Positions 17,964-26,994 of a stretch of 64,000 bases of DNA are shown here, piece after piece. A program made the translations under genes and the position numbers. This DNA comes from Methanosarcina barkeri MS. Its GTDB lineage: Archaea; Halobacteriota; Methanosarcinia; Methanosarcinales; Methanosarcinaceae. The notes beneath the pieces are model-generated. The model was given only the letters and a program-made list of their open reading frames with translations, did no database searches and had not been told where the DNA came from. Within the stretch, counting starts at the first letter, position 1, and the number at the start of each line of letters is the position of its first letter. The stretch spans positions 1,351,168 through 1,415,167 of the forward strand of contig NZ_CP009528.1 in NCBI RefSeq assembly GCF_000970025.1, given 5' to 3'.

Positions 17964-18552
17964 ATGAATAAAAAAGTTAGAGTAAGTGCAATATTTGCAA
18001 CATTTTTAATAGTAACTGTTGTAGTTGTACTGGCAGTAAGGACAACTACAGAGGACGACAAATCAGATATAATAAATAACATTGACTTCGACAAAAAAAT
18101 TGCTTGACTTCAATGATACACTATATAATTTTGAAACTGTTACTACAAATCCTACAGCTTTTCTCGATGATGCAGCTGATGGTCAGGTTACACTTAGACT
18201 GTTAGGACAAAATTTTGATCTTAAACTTCAGAAAATGCATGCAGTAAGTGATAATACAACAATTACAGCAGCAGATGGATCTATCTCAGATGCTCCTAAA
18301 TCCTATTCGTATACCGGAACAGTTGTTGGGAAAGCAAATAGTAGCGTCGTATTAACAGCAGGGGATGGCGTTCTTATCGGAGAAATAAACGTTGATAATA
18401 AAAGTTATTATATTGACCAGACTGCTAAGAAATATAACAACAAAGTTGTCCATATAGTCTATTCTTCAGATGAGATTAAGAAGGGAACTATTTTGGCATA
18501 TTGTACTGTTTTTCCTGTAATTTATTTTGTTCCTCAAGTGAGGAAGTCCTAG
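17964..18552 (+). pseudogene. Frameshifted, truncated secreted protein (resembles a metalloprotease propeptide)
   Basis: The start ATG at 17964 (GGAG upstream) gives a signal-peptide-like lead, MNKKVRVSAIFATFLIVTVV, and stops after DFDKKIA. Removing one A from the A7 run at about 18092-18098 joins it to the next frame (KKLLDFNDTLYNF...). The second part (LDFNDTLYNFETVTTNPTAF..., SYSYTGTVVGKANSSVVLTAGDGVLIGEI) looks like the pro-region of secreted M12-type zinc proteases of methanogens. It ends at 18552 without an HExxH domain after an unrelated hydrophobic tail. So it has both a frameshift and a C-terminal loss. Confidence 0.6.
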
Positions 18553-18585
18553 TTATAATAGAGAGATCTTGGTTGAGGAATTAAC

Positions 18586-19011
18586 ATGTCAAGAAAAATA
18601 TTAGTCATATTTGTATGCATATTCCTTTTGTTGATAAGCATTATTGTTTTAATTCCTGTTGTTAAGCAGAATATTCTTCTTGACAACAATGAAAATAATA
18701 ACAACAAAGAAAGCGGTAATTATTTTTTTATACATAATTGGGGTAATAAAAGCCATGAAGTTACTGTAGAAGTACTCGACTCAAAAAATACCTCTATATT
18801 TAACGAATCATATATGTCAGCTCCTAAAAAAGAATCCATGAGAAAACAATTCCCATTTACACTGACATCAGGGACATACATTAAAGCTACATTAGACAAC
18901 AATATTACAAAGACTGAAATGATCTCTAATGATGCTAGTGATCTATCAATATCTATCGATATAGAGATACAACCTGATGATCCATTGGACATAGGCATTG
19001 CGATTCCATGA
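18586..19011 (+). CDS. Membrane-anchored extracytoplasmic protein, unknown function
   Basis: A 141-residue protein with one N-terminal TM helix (4-27), an Asn-rich spacer (DNNENNNNKES) and a single beta-sandwich-like domain (YFFIHNWGNKSHEVTVEVLDS...FTLTSGTYIKATLDNN). It has no cysteines or catalytic motif. It lies 33 bp downstream of the decayed protease. A preceding GAGG (about 18574) supports the start. The family is not recognised. Confidence 0.65.
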   Translation: MSRKILVIFVCIFLLLISIIVLIPVVKQNILLDNNENNNNKESGNYFFIHNWGNKSHEVTVEVLDSKNTSIFNESYMSAPKKESMRKQFPFTLTSGTYIKATLDNNITKTEMISNDASDLSISIDIEIQPDDPLDIGIAIP

Positions 19012-19028
19012 ATTAAATCTTATACATT

Positions 19029-19160
19029 AACCATCGGTTAAGGAATTTTCTTACCTGATAGTATGATGTCATAAATCGCTGAGATCCGGTGTACTTCGAA
19101 ACCACGGACACTAAGTGAACTTCAGCTTTCCTTACGATTAGCTTTTTTGGGATACCGAAA
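19029..19160 (-). pseudogene. Methyltransferase 5' remnant joined to a MITE-B end
   Basis: On the minus strand, GTTTCGAAGTAC...(frameshift)...CGGATCTCAGCGATTTATG encodes VVSKYT/RISAIYDIILSG, the start of a UbiE-like methyltransferase. Its upstream DNA (ATTAGCTTTTTTGGGAT near 19138-19154) also matches the region before the gene at 17155. The coding match ends at TCAGG, where about 29 bases (CATCGGTTAAGGAATTTTCT...) match the end of the 190-bp elements at 57407 and 59103. Confidence 0.55.
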
Positions 19161-19492
19161 GAAACCGGACAAGTAAGTAAGCCGTGATAGTTTTCAAAAA
19201 TTTTTACTGAAAAAAACAAGGGCCTACCTGATACAGTTAGCCTTAAAAGAAAAATCCCCCGAAACCGATTCATATTTAAGCGTTCGAAATAATACCACGC
19301 TACAAATCTTACTTTAAATCTTGCATCAAGTATTTCATTTAAGTTTTATATTAAATCTTATAAACCTCATGTTAAATCTCATATTAGTTTCACAAATACT
19401 ATTGCCACAGACATTAACAGAAATTAAATTCGTATCAACAGGAATTATACTCACACCTACTTATATCACAAAAATCAGAGAGAGGAAAACCG

Positions 19493-20977
19493 ATGAGCAA
19501 TATTTTACGCAGAGGCAGGCTGGAGGCTGCCCAGGACGAGGAAATCTTACGTTATACTTCCTCTATGGAAGCTGATAGGTGGATTTTTGATGCTGACATA
19601 GCAGTAGACCTTGCCCACACAGTAATGCTAAAAGAGCAGGGCATCATAAATAGGGAGGACTGCAGCAAAATCCTTAGTGGGCTTTTAAAAATCCGGGAGG
19701 AAGGGATGGAAAAGCTTGATTTCAGCTATGAAGACATCCATATCTCTCTTGAGTCAAGGCTCATCGATATGGTTGGGGAAGACGTTGGGGGCAGGATGCA
19801 TTCTGGGCGTTCCAGAAACGATGAGGTTGCAACCTGCATCAGGCTGGTGCTCAGGGAAGAACTGACCGGGCTGCTTGAAGAAATCCATGAACTAAGGCAA
19901 ACGCTTCTTACCCTTGCGGAAAAACATACTGAGACGCTCATGCCTGGTTTTACTCACATGCAACATGCCCAACCGACAACACTTGCTCATCACCTCTGCG
20001 CCCACGAAGCCGCTCTTGGCAGAGATTTTGACAGGATTCAAGATGCTTACTCGAGGGTAAACCTCTGCCCGCTTGGGGCTGCGGCTTTTGCTTCCACGGG
20101 TTTTAACCTGAACAGGAAAAGGACCCAGGAGCTTCTGGGCTTTGACGGCTTGCTTGGAAATTCAATGGATGCGGTCAGCACCAGGGACTTTCTTATTGAA
20201 TGCGCTTCAGGATTTACAAACCTCATGATAAACCTGAGCCGTATGGCTGAAGAACTTGTAATGTGGTCCACTTCCGAATTCAATTTCATAGAACTGGACG
20301 ACATGTACGCTTCTACTTCTTCAATCATGCCGCAGAAGAAAAATCCTGACACTGCCGAACTTATGCGCGGGAAAACAGGAGTAGCAGTGGGTGCACTAAT
20401 GTCTCTGATTACGATCTGCAAAGGGCTTCCCCTGAGCTACAACCGGGACCTTCAGGAAGCAACCCCAAATATCTGGCGGTCTGTAGAAACTGTAAGGGCT
20501 TCAGTAAGGGTCATGGAAGGAATGATAAAAACTATGAAAATCCACCCTGAAGTGCTTGCTGCCCAGGCAGTTACAGGTTTTACAACCGCAACCGAACTTG
20601 CGGATACCTTTGTCCGGGAAACCGGAATTCCTTTCAGGACTGCCCACCAGATAGTCGGGATGCTCGCAAGGAAAATGGAATACCCAACTCTCAAAAAAAT
20701 CGACTCTGCTGCCGAAATTGTGCTGGGTGAATCTCTTTCAAGCCGGGGGCTCACAGAGAAAATGGTAAAAGAAGCTCTTAACCCAGTTTCGAACGTAAAG
20801 AGAAGAAAAATCGCTGGTGGACCAGCTCCTGACGAAATGTTAAATTACCTCTCGAAAAGACAGACCGAGCTTGAACTTAATAGGCAGGAAATTGCAACCC
20901 TGAAAGATATTACAGACTCAGCTTTTGAAAATCTGCTTGCAACTGTTAATGAGTACACAGGAAAACTTGAGCTATAA
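19493..20977 (+). CDS. argH: Argininosuccinate lyase
   Basis: A 494-residue member of the aspartase/fumarase superfamily. Signatures: MHSGRSRNDEVAT, the catalytic His region FTHMQHAQPTTLAHH and the signature loop SSIMPQKKNPDTAEL with the catalytic Ser. Reaction: argininosuccinate to arginine plus fumarate, the last step of arginine synthesis, in the cytoplasm. AGAGAGAGG lies just before the ATG. It is monocistronic here; argG is not in view. It is GC-richer than the flanks, like a core gene. Confidence 0.97.
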   Translation: MSNILRRGRLEAAQDEEILRYTSSMEADRWIFDADIAVDLAHTVMLKEQGIINREDCSKILSGLLKIREEGMEKLDFSYEDIHISLESRLIDMVGEDVGGRMHSGRSRNDEVATCIRLVLREELTGLLEEIHELRQTLLTLAEKHTETLMPGFTHMQHAQPTTLAHHLCAHEAALGRDFDRIQDAYSRVNLCPLGAAAFASTGFNLNRKRTQELLGFDGLLGNSMDAVSTRDFLIECASGFTNLMINLSRMAEELVMWSTSEFNFIELDDMYASTSSIMPQKKNPDTAELMRGKTGVAVGALMSLITICKGLPLSYNRDLQEATPNIWRSVETVRASVRVMEGMIKTMKIHPEVLAAQAVTGFTTATELADTFVRETGIPFRTAHQIVGMLARKMEYPTLKKIDSAAEIVLGESLSSRGLTEKMVKEALNPVSNVKRRKIAGGPAPDEMLNYLSKRQTELELNRQEIATLKDITDSAFENLLATVNEYTGKLEL

Positions 20978-20997
20978 CGAAGCAAACTTCAGATTTA

Positions 20998-21130
20998 AGT
21001 ATACTTGATGTCAATGAACTAAGTATTAATACTCAGTATTAATATTACATTGACCTCTTAAACTTAGTATTAATTTCAGTATTAATTTCAGTGTTAATTT
21101 CAGTGTTAATTTCAGTATTAATACTACTTT
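20998..21130. repeat. AGTATTAATTTC-type tandem repeats after argH
   Basis: ACTCAGTATTAATAT and five or so TTTCAGTRTTAA units (12 bp), flanked by two TTGACCTCT copies (about 21049 and 21128). Confidence 0.8.
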
Positions 21131-21261
21131 GACCTCTCAGTATCACGCAAAATGTATAATATTGTAAAAGTAGCTAGGTATTATACAAGAATGTCTGTAT
21201 GATATCGGAGTACCTATTATCTATACAGCATTTAAAAAAGTTATCATAAAAGGGATTATTT

Positions 21262-22536
21262 ATGGAATTTAAACAGGGCGACCGGGTACGTATTGAAAAG
21301 AACGGCACTGTCTACGAAGGCAAAGTAATGCCGTCCATGGAAGGATATATTACAATAAAGATGAACAGCGGTTACAATGCCGGTTTTTCCATGGATAAGG
21401 TAAAGATAACTCTTCTGGAAAACAATGGAAAAAACACAAATGGAGGCCGGAACGGCGGAAAAGGACCTAAAACGGCAGGAGAGGAGATCCAGAAATCTGG
21501 AAAAAAGCTTCCAAAGGTAGCTATTCTTTCCACAGGCGGAACGATTGCAAGCAAAATCGATTACAGGACAGGTGCAGTAACTTCCCAGTTCACTGCTGAT
21601 GATATCCTTGCAGCTATCCCTGAACTCAGAGAGATAGCCGATTTCAAAGGAAGGGTAATCTCAAGCATTCTATCGGAAAACATGGATTCGGAGTCCTGGC
21701 AAAACCTTGCCCGTGCCATCGTAGAGGAAATCGAGGCAGGTGCCGATGGAATAATCGTAACCCATGGGACAGATACCATGATGTACACGGCTGCAGCCCT
21801 TTCCTTTATGATCGAAACGCCAGTGCCCATTGTTATTGTGGGTTCCCAGAGAAGTGCAGACCGTCCGAGCAGCGACAATGCCATGAATGCAATATGTGCG
21901 GCTCTTGTTGCTATTAGTGATATTGCTGAAGTTTCGGTTGTTATGCATGGAACAACCTCAGATGATTTCTGCGAGATCCACCGTGGAACTAAAGTCAGGA
22001 AAATGCATACTTCCCGCAGAGATGCCTTCAAGTCAATAAATTCCCGACCTATAGGAATCGTGGATTACAATACAAGGGAAATAAAAACTTTCATTGACTA
22101 TATTAAACGTGGAGAAAGACCTCTCAAATTCAAACCAGGCATGGAACCAAAATGTGCCCTTGTTAAATTCACTCCGGGTTCAGGCCCTGAAATCCTTGAC
22201 CATTACATTGACAGCGGGTACAGAGGACTGGTTCTTGAAGGTACCGGGCTTGGGCATGTTTCTACAAAGTGGATTCCTAAGATCCGGAAAGCAACAGATG
22301 CAAAAATGCCTGTTATAGTTACATCCCAGTGCATTAATGGCAGAATTTGCGACCGGGTCTATGATACCGGCCGTGATATGCTGAAAGCCGGTGCAATCGA
22401 AGGAGAAGATACTCTCCCCGAAATCGCCCTTGTTAAACTTATGTGGGTGCTCGGTCAGACCGATGAATTTGACGAAGCTGTCAAAATGCTCAGGGAAGAT
22501 CTCAGTGGAGAAATTACAAAGTGCTGTTTTAAGTAA
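21262..22536 (+). CDS. gatD: Glutamyl-tRNA(Gln) amidotransferase subunit D
   Basis: A 424-residue protein. The N-terminal Tudor-like GatD domain (1-52: [20 protein letters not shown]) and a Gly/Asn-rich linker (53-80) precede an L-asparaginase domain. The active site has STGGTIAS (T91) and THGTDTM (T167-D171). GatD releases ammonia from glutamine, which GatE uses to convert Glu-tRNA(Gln) to Gln-tRNA(Gln); the pair is archaea-specific. gatE is not adjacent in this window. Start supported by length and GGG upstream. Confidence 0.97.
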   Translation: MEFKQGDRVRIEKNGTVYEGKVMPSMEGYITIKMNSGYNAGFSMDKVKITLLENNGKNTNGGRNGGKGPKTAGEEIQKSGKKLPKVAILSTGGTIASKIDYRTGAVTSQFTADDILAAIPELREIADFKGRVISSILSENMDSESWQNLARAIVEEIEAGADGIIVTHGTDTMMYTAAALSFMIETPVPIVIVGSQRSADRPSSDNAMNAICAALVAISDIAEVSVVMHGTTSDDFCEIHRGTKVRKMHTSRRDAFKSINSRPIGIVDYNTREIKTFIDYIKRGERPLKFKPGMEPKCALVKFTPGSGPEILDHYIDSGYRGLVLEGTGLGHVSTKWIPKIRKATDAKMPVIVTSQCINGRICDRVYDTGRDMLKAGAIEGEDTLPEIALVKLMWVLGQTDEFDEAVKMLREDLSGEITKCCFK

Positions 22537-22771
22537 GAAATCAGATTTTTCTTTCTTCATTTTTCTTTCTTCACTTCTTTTTCCTGAATCTTGTTTTCTT
22601 ATTTTTTGTTTTTTTCACTTGATCTGCTAGCTCTAAGCTTTGAACGTAAGATGCTTTTTCTGGCTATGAAATTTCACCCCACTTTCCGCAGATGTCTGAT
22701 AAATTTCACTATTTTTCCCGACATCGTTTTTTTCAATATCTCTATCTATTATATTAAATTGTATTTCTTAG

Positions 22772-22829
22772 TTCATTCATTCATTCATTCATTCATTCAT
22801 TCATTCATTCATTCATTCATTCATTCATT
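22772..22829. repeat. (TTCA)n microsatellite, about 14 units
   Basis: An uninterrupted TTCA tetranucleotide run. A frame reading HSFIHSFIHS across it is a repeat artefact. Confidence 0.97.
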
Positions 22830-23014
22830 TAAACATTATATATTCAGTAAAGGTTTTCCTTCTTGTTTTTTGGTAGCAACAATTGAGATCCCAGACAATC
22901 TCAATACTAAATTTTGGAAATTTCTCCAAAAACGATAGCAAGAAAATTATTCATGTTAAGAGGACATCTGCAGAAAGACAGTTTCACCTGCACCGGTAGG
23001 AAAATATGTTCTGG

Positions 23015-23030
23015 AACAAACCGGTTTGTT
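23015..23030. promoter_or_regulatory. 16-bp perfect palindrome, operator candidate
   Basis: AACAAACCGGTTTGTT is fully self-complementary. It lies well upstream of the symporter promoter, with no other feature at the site. Confidence 0.35.
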
Positions 23031-23124
23031 TTCAATGAGATCATTTTGCGGATACGTGCTAAGAAGTAATATCATACTCATAACAAACCTGTCATGATAA
23101 AACGTCTGCACGAGAGTATAAAAT

Positions 23125-23204
23125 ATTGGATTACAGAGCAACATATTGGGTTTCAGAACAATAAATTAGATTCCAGAACAACAGATTAGATTCTAGAACA
23201 AAGA
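23125..23204. repeat. 20-bp tandem repeat, four copies
   Basis: Units ATTGGATTACAGAGCAACAT, ATTGGGTTTCAGAACAATAA, ATTAGATTCCAGAACAACAG and ATTAGATTCTAGAACAAAGA follow each other exactly. Confidence 0.9.
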
Positions 23205-23375
23205 AATAAGGAAATCAGGCTGGCTTTTAATAATCTGCATATAAAAGTCCCTCTAGATTTTGGAATTAAGTTAAAGATCTCATAATCCAATTGGATCTGT
23301 GACGAAAATGCATAAAATTGTTTATTTAGTTTTCAGAATTCACTTCGTTACATTCTGCTGGAGTTTTACCTTACT

Positions 23376-23391
23376 CAATATATTTAAATAA
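23376..23391 (+). promoter_or_regulatory. Promoter of the symporter unit
   Basis: CAATATATTTAAATAA is a strong archaeal TATA-like match about 80-90 bases before the accessory-protein start. Confidence 0.5.
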
Positions 23392-23467
23392 CAAAAAGGT
23401 TAATGTACAGTGCTAACAAGTATCACGTTAACTATTGTCAGGATATTCTCCAGGAAGGTTATTGTAT

Positions 23468-23629
23468 ATGGTATTAGGAATAAATGATCCGCAAATTTGG
23501 CTTGCATATCTTGCTTGTATATTTAGTGCACTCGGATGCATGGTTTATGGAGTATTGAACTGGAAAGAGGAGAAAGAAGAACAGGTAGTAAAGAGCAGTA
23601 CTCAGAAACAGGTGACTCAAGACCAGTAA
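23468..23629 (+). CDS. Symporter small accessory protein
   Basis: A 53-residue protein. The ATG at 23468 (MVLGINDPQIWLAYLACIF) is chosen over 23435 because AGGAAGG lies about 10 bases upstream. One TM helix (about 10-30) and a polar Lys/Glu/Gln tail. The GINDPQIWLAYL.CI.S...C..YG..NW pattern is that of small proteins encoded next to sodium/solute symporters. It probably associates with the permease that starts 110 bp downstream. Confidence 0.8.
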   Translation: MVLGINDPQIWLAYLACIFSALGCMVYGVLNWKEEKEEQVVKSSTQKQVTQDQ

Positions 23630-23739
23630 ACTAATGAGGGGTTTACTTTAGAGATTTCTCTAAAGAGCTCACTTCAATCAGACCTTTTTGGTAATACCTG
23701 AGAAAAAACAGTAGTCGAAACTATTCTGGAGTAATTTTT

Positions 23740-25401
23740 ATGGCAGTCAGTACTTCAACTCTAATCCTCCTCGTCATTATTTACTTTACGTGCACTTTCT
23801 ACGTTGCTCGGCTGGGGTATAAGAAAAATTCCCAGACCGATGATGGGTATATGCTTGCAGGCCGACGTGTACCCCCGGCAATTATGGCTCTCTCCTACGG
23901 AGCTGCGTTCATCAGCACTTCTGCAATTATAGGGTTCGGAGGAGTAGCCGCTTCTCTCGGAATGGGGCTTCTATGGCTTGTTTTCATGAATATCTTTTTC
24001 GGAATTTTCATCGCCTTCGTGATTTTTGGCCCAGGAACCAGGCGCATGGGGCTAAACCTTGGAGCCATTACTTACCCTGAATTAATAGGAAAACGTTTCC
24101 AATCAAGATTTATTCAAGCATTTTCCGGGCTTCTTATCGCGGTTTTCATGCCTCTTTATGCTGCAAGCGTGATTATAGGAGCAGGCCGATTTCTTGAAAC
24201 CACGCTTGGGATAAACTATAATGTCGCTCTTTTGATCTTTATCGTCATCATTGCTTTTTATGTGATTAAAGGCGGACTCCTCTCAGTAATGTATGTGGAT
24301 GCAATGCAGGCCACTATCATGCTGATAGGAATGACCTTTTTGCTGGTATATACCTACAGTAAATTGGGAGGAGTTGTAGAAGCCCACCAGGCCCTTACCA
24401 ATATGGCAAACCTTGTGCCTCAGGCGCTTGTTGACCAGGGGCACAGGGGTTGGACTGCAATGCCAGCTTTCAATTCCTCTATCTGGTGGACAATGGTTTC
24501 CACAATCGTAATGGGAGTAGGGATAGGAGCACTTGCACAGCCACAGCTTGCAGTCAGGTTCATGACTGTAAAAGATGACCGTTCCCTGAAAAGAGCAGTT
24601 GCCGTGGGAGGTCCCTTCCTTCTTATGATGGCAGGAGTTGCATATGTTGTAGGAGCTCTTTCCAACGTATACTTTTACAGGACTACAGGAATGATCGCCA
24701 CTCAGGTTGTCCCGGGTGGAAACACTGACCTTATAATTCCCGCATACCTGAATCACGCAATGCCCGCGCTGTTTGTGGCAATCTTCATGCTAAGTCTGCT
24801 TTCGGCAGCAATGTCTACCGCAGCTGCCCAGTTCCACACCATGGGTACAGCCATAGGGTACGACTTTTATCAGAACGGCCTTATGAAAGGCAAGTCAAGT
24901 TCAAGCACGGTTCATGTTACAAAAATAGGAATTGCCTTTACCATCGTAGTAGCAGTTATTCTGGCTTACGTTCTTCCTGGAAGTATTATCGCAAGAGCTA
25001 CTGCCATGTTCATGGGACTGTGCACATCCGCTTTCCTTCCCCTCTACATTGGAGCGCTGTTCTGGAAACGCACAACAAAAGCCGGAGCAACTGCAAGCCT
25101 TGTTATAGGATCAATAAGCAGCCTTTTCTGGCTGGTCTTTGTCCATGCAACAGAAGCAGTGCCTCTAGGAATCTGCCAGGCAATTTTTGGAAAAGAAACT
25201 TTACTTACAGGCACCTGGCCCCTTGTAGATCCTATCATGATCGCAACTCCACTGTCCTTCCTTGTCCTGATTGTAGTAAGCCTTATGACACCCAGGTTAT
25301 CTCCGGAGTTCCTCAAGAAGGCTTTCAGGCTCAGGCTTGAAGATGAAGAAGAAGCATCTGAAGCAACGTCACACAGTGCAGCGGATTCGGCAGGCGTTTA
25401 A
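23740..25401 (+). CDS. Sodium:solute symporter (SSS family)
   Basis: A 553-residue integral membrane protein with about 13 TM helices. SSS features: GRRVPPAIMALSYGAAFISTSAIIGFGG in TM1-2, GLNLGAITYPELIGKRF, and the Na2-site region LLSAAMSTAAAQFHTMGTAIGYD in TM8. Substrates of the family include acetate, proline, pantothenate and other small acids. The three LarA-type genes that follow on the opposite strand suggest a hydroxy- or carboxylic acid, but this is inference. The C-terminal tail is acidic/Ala-Ser-rich. Confidence 0.9.
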   Translation: MAVSTSTLILLVIIYFTCTFYVARLGYKKNSQTDDGYMLAGRRVPPAIMALSYGAAFISTSAIIGFGGVAASLGMGLLWLVFMNIFFGIFIAFVIFGPGTRRMGLNLGAITYPELIGKRFQSRFIQAFSGLLIAVFMPLYAASVIIGAGRFLETTLGINYNVALLIFIVIIAFYVIKGGLLSVMYVDAMQATIMLIGMTFLLVYTYSKLGGVVEAHQALTNMANLVPQALVDQGHRGWTAMPAFNSSIWWTMVSTIVMGVGIGALAQPQLAVRFMTVKDDRSLKRAVAVGGPFLLMMAGVAYVVGALSNVYFYRTTGMIATQVVPGGNTDLIIPAYLNHAMPALFVAIFMLSLLSAAMSTAAAQFHTMGTAIGYDFYQNGLMKGKSSSSTVHVTKIGIAFTIVVAVILAYVLPGSIIARATAMFMGLCTSAFLPLYIGALFWKRTTKAGATASLVIGSISSLFWLVFVHATEAVPLGICQAIFGKETLLTGTWPLVDPIMIATPLSFLVLIVVSLMTPRLSPEFLKKAFRLRLEDEEEASEATSHSAADSAGV

Positions 25402-25419
25402 GCCTGCATCTCCCCAATT

Positions 25420-25545
25420 CATTTCAGTTTCACAGTTTATTTCAGTATTGCAGTTTATTTTTTTAGTTTCACAGTTTATTTCAGTATTGCAGTTTATTTT
25501 TTAGTTTCGCAGTTTATTTCAGTTTATTTTTTAGTTTTGCTCCCT
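25420..25545. repeat. CAGTTTATTTCAGT repeats between convergent genes
   Basis: Repeated TTTCAGT-TT(C/G)CAGTTTATTT(TTT)AG units; a ~54-bp block appears twice (about 25430 and 25466). It lies between the symporter and larA-like 1. Confidence 0.8.
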
Positions 25546-25571
25546 TATTTCCTGCTTATTCTAGGAAGTTC

Positions 25572-26840
25572 TCAATTTTCTTTTCTAACAGGTAGGGTCT
25601 GCCCTCCATGAGGCATAAGGTGAATTTTTGCGTCAGGATTTTCCGATAGCACTGCAGACAAGGCCTCCTCTACACTTACCATAGGAGTAAAGAATGCATT
25701 TCTTGTTTGCTCGTCTGAAAGTTTTGAAACCAGATAAAGCTTAAATCTTTTTGAAGTTTTTGCAATGATTGCCGTCTTGTGCCCCCCGAATTCAAAACAT
25801 TTTTTGAAACGCTCAATCGCGTCGTCTGGGCTTCGACACTCTCTGTTCCAGCATTCGTAGACCTGGTTTCCTATCCCTTCGGCACATTCGGCTACAAGAA
25901 TGATGGAACCTCCCGCTTTCACAGCCTGAGTTGCATTGTCAAGCGCCTTATTTGCCTGGAAGAGATTGATATCTTTAGGAAAGCCTCCGCAGGAAACAAT
26001 TACCGCATCAGCAGGCTCCACAGACACTTTATACATGGAATCCACAACTTCCACGCCTTTCCTGTGAGCCTCGATAAAGTCCCCGGCAACGGCAGCAACT
26101 ATCTTTTTTTTACTGTCAAGCACCACATTCAGGATAAAATCAAGGCCGAATATTTTTGCGGCTTCTTCCATGTCCTGCCTGACAGGCCCATCAACCCTTC
26201 CGGAAACAGCTTTTTCATCGATCATCATTTTATGGTTTGTAATAACTGTTTCTTTCGAGCTTACACCAGGCAGTATGGACTTTGCCCCTCCACTGTATCC
26301 TGCATAATAATGGAATTCAATGCTTCCGGTCCCTATAACAACATCGGCATCCATAATGTCTTCAAAGACCTCAATCGGGGTTCCACGGGAAGTTATGCCA
26401 ATGCGTCTGCACCTGCCGGTATCATGCTGAATGCAACGAATTTTTTTGTAGACTTCTTCTCCAACCAGTTTTCGGGATTCCTCTTCAGTCTGGTTTCGAT
26501 GAAGCCCGAGAGCAAAGACAATAGTAATATTTTCGTCCTTTATCCCTCCAAGGTAAAGCTCTTCAAGCAGAGAAGGAAGAAGCTTTGCAGTAGGAGTTGG
26601 CCGAGTAACGTCACTAACTATAATTGCAACCTTCGAATCAGGGTTTACAATCTCAGAAATCCTTTTGCTTTTTATGGGATTTTCAAGAGCTTTTTTAATT
26701 AAATAAGTTGGATCTTCCTTTTTTTCAGGCTCTGAAGGCAAAATAATGCTGGATACGTTTCTTTCCGGGATATCCAGCTCAAGTGCCGTGCTTCCAAAAG
26801 CTAATGATATTGTTTTTGTGTTTTCAATCATATTTGGCAC
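25572..26840 (-). CDS. LarA-type nickel-dependent 2-hydroxyacid racemase, paralog 1
   Basis: A 422-residue LarA (DUF2088) protein. All residues known to matter in Lactobacillus LarA have counterparts with the same spacing: D77/R80 (SDVTRPTPT), H114 (GLHRNQ), H177 (FHYYAGYSGG), K187 (the lysine that holds the Ni-pincer cofactor), H203 (Ni ligand), and Q...K in FPKDINLFQANK. It should therefore bind the nickel-pincer nucleotide; LarB/C/E that make it are not in the window. Paralogs 2 and 3 have ~10 extra residues after the Ni-His that this one lacks, so its substrate may differ. Confidence 0.85.
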   Translation of the reverse strand: MPNMIENTKTISLAFGSTALELDIPERNVSSIILPSEPEKKEDPTYLIKKALENPIKSKRISEIVNPDSKVAIIVSDVTRPTPTAKLLPSLLEELYLGGIKDENITIVFALGLHRNQTEEESRKLVGEEVYKKIRCIQHDTGRCRRIGITSRGTPIEVFEDIMDADVVIGTGSIEFHYYAGYSGGAKSILPGVSSKETVITNHKMMIDEKAVSGRVDGPVRQDMEEAAKIFGLDFILNVVLDSKKKIVAAVAGDFIEAHRKGVEVVDSMYKVSVEPADAVIVSCGGFPKDINLFQANKALDNATQAVKAGGSIILVAECAEGIGNQVYECWNRECRSPDDAIERFKKCFEFGGHKTAIIAKTSKRFKLYLVSKLSDEQTRNAFFTPMVSVEEALSAVLSENPDAKIHLMPHGGQTLPVRKEN

Positions 26841-26919
26841 TTCACTTGACCTTTTTTCTATATTTGCTTTTATAATTGTCTTCTTTTACAGCTATCATTT
26901 CATATCTGTCTTTTATAGC

Positions 26920-26994
26920 CGTCTTCTTATAGCCATCTACTTATAGCCATCTACTTATAGCCGTTTTCTTATAGTTGTCTTTATAGCTGTCTTT
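26920..26994. repeat. ATAGCCATCTACTT-type repeats
   Basis: TATAGCCATCTACT/TATAGCCGTTTTCT/TATAGTTGTCTT/TATAGCTGTCTT units between larA-like 1 and 2, in the promoter region of paralog 1. Confidence 0.75.

Larger units (their letters stand above)
22830..23467. other. Intergenic region between gatD and the symporter unit
   Basis: No gene supported. It contains a 16-bp palindrome at 23015, the 20-bp repeat at 23125 and a TATA-like promoter near 23376. Confidence 0.55.

Noticed and set aside
22591-22938. 115-aa frame with HSFIHSFIHS repeats
   Set aside because: It is a read-through of the TTCA microsatellite with no start signal or domain.
22537-23467. gatE next to gatD
   Set aside because: No GatE-like coding is seen after gatD; the region is non-coding.
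25779-26702. 307-aa plus-strand frame opposite larA-like 1
   Set aside because: Antisense shadow; composition is unlike real proteins, and the minus strand has the full LarA motif set.
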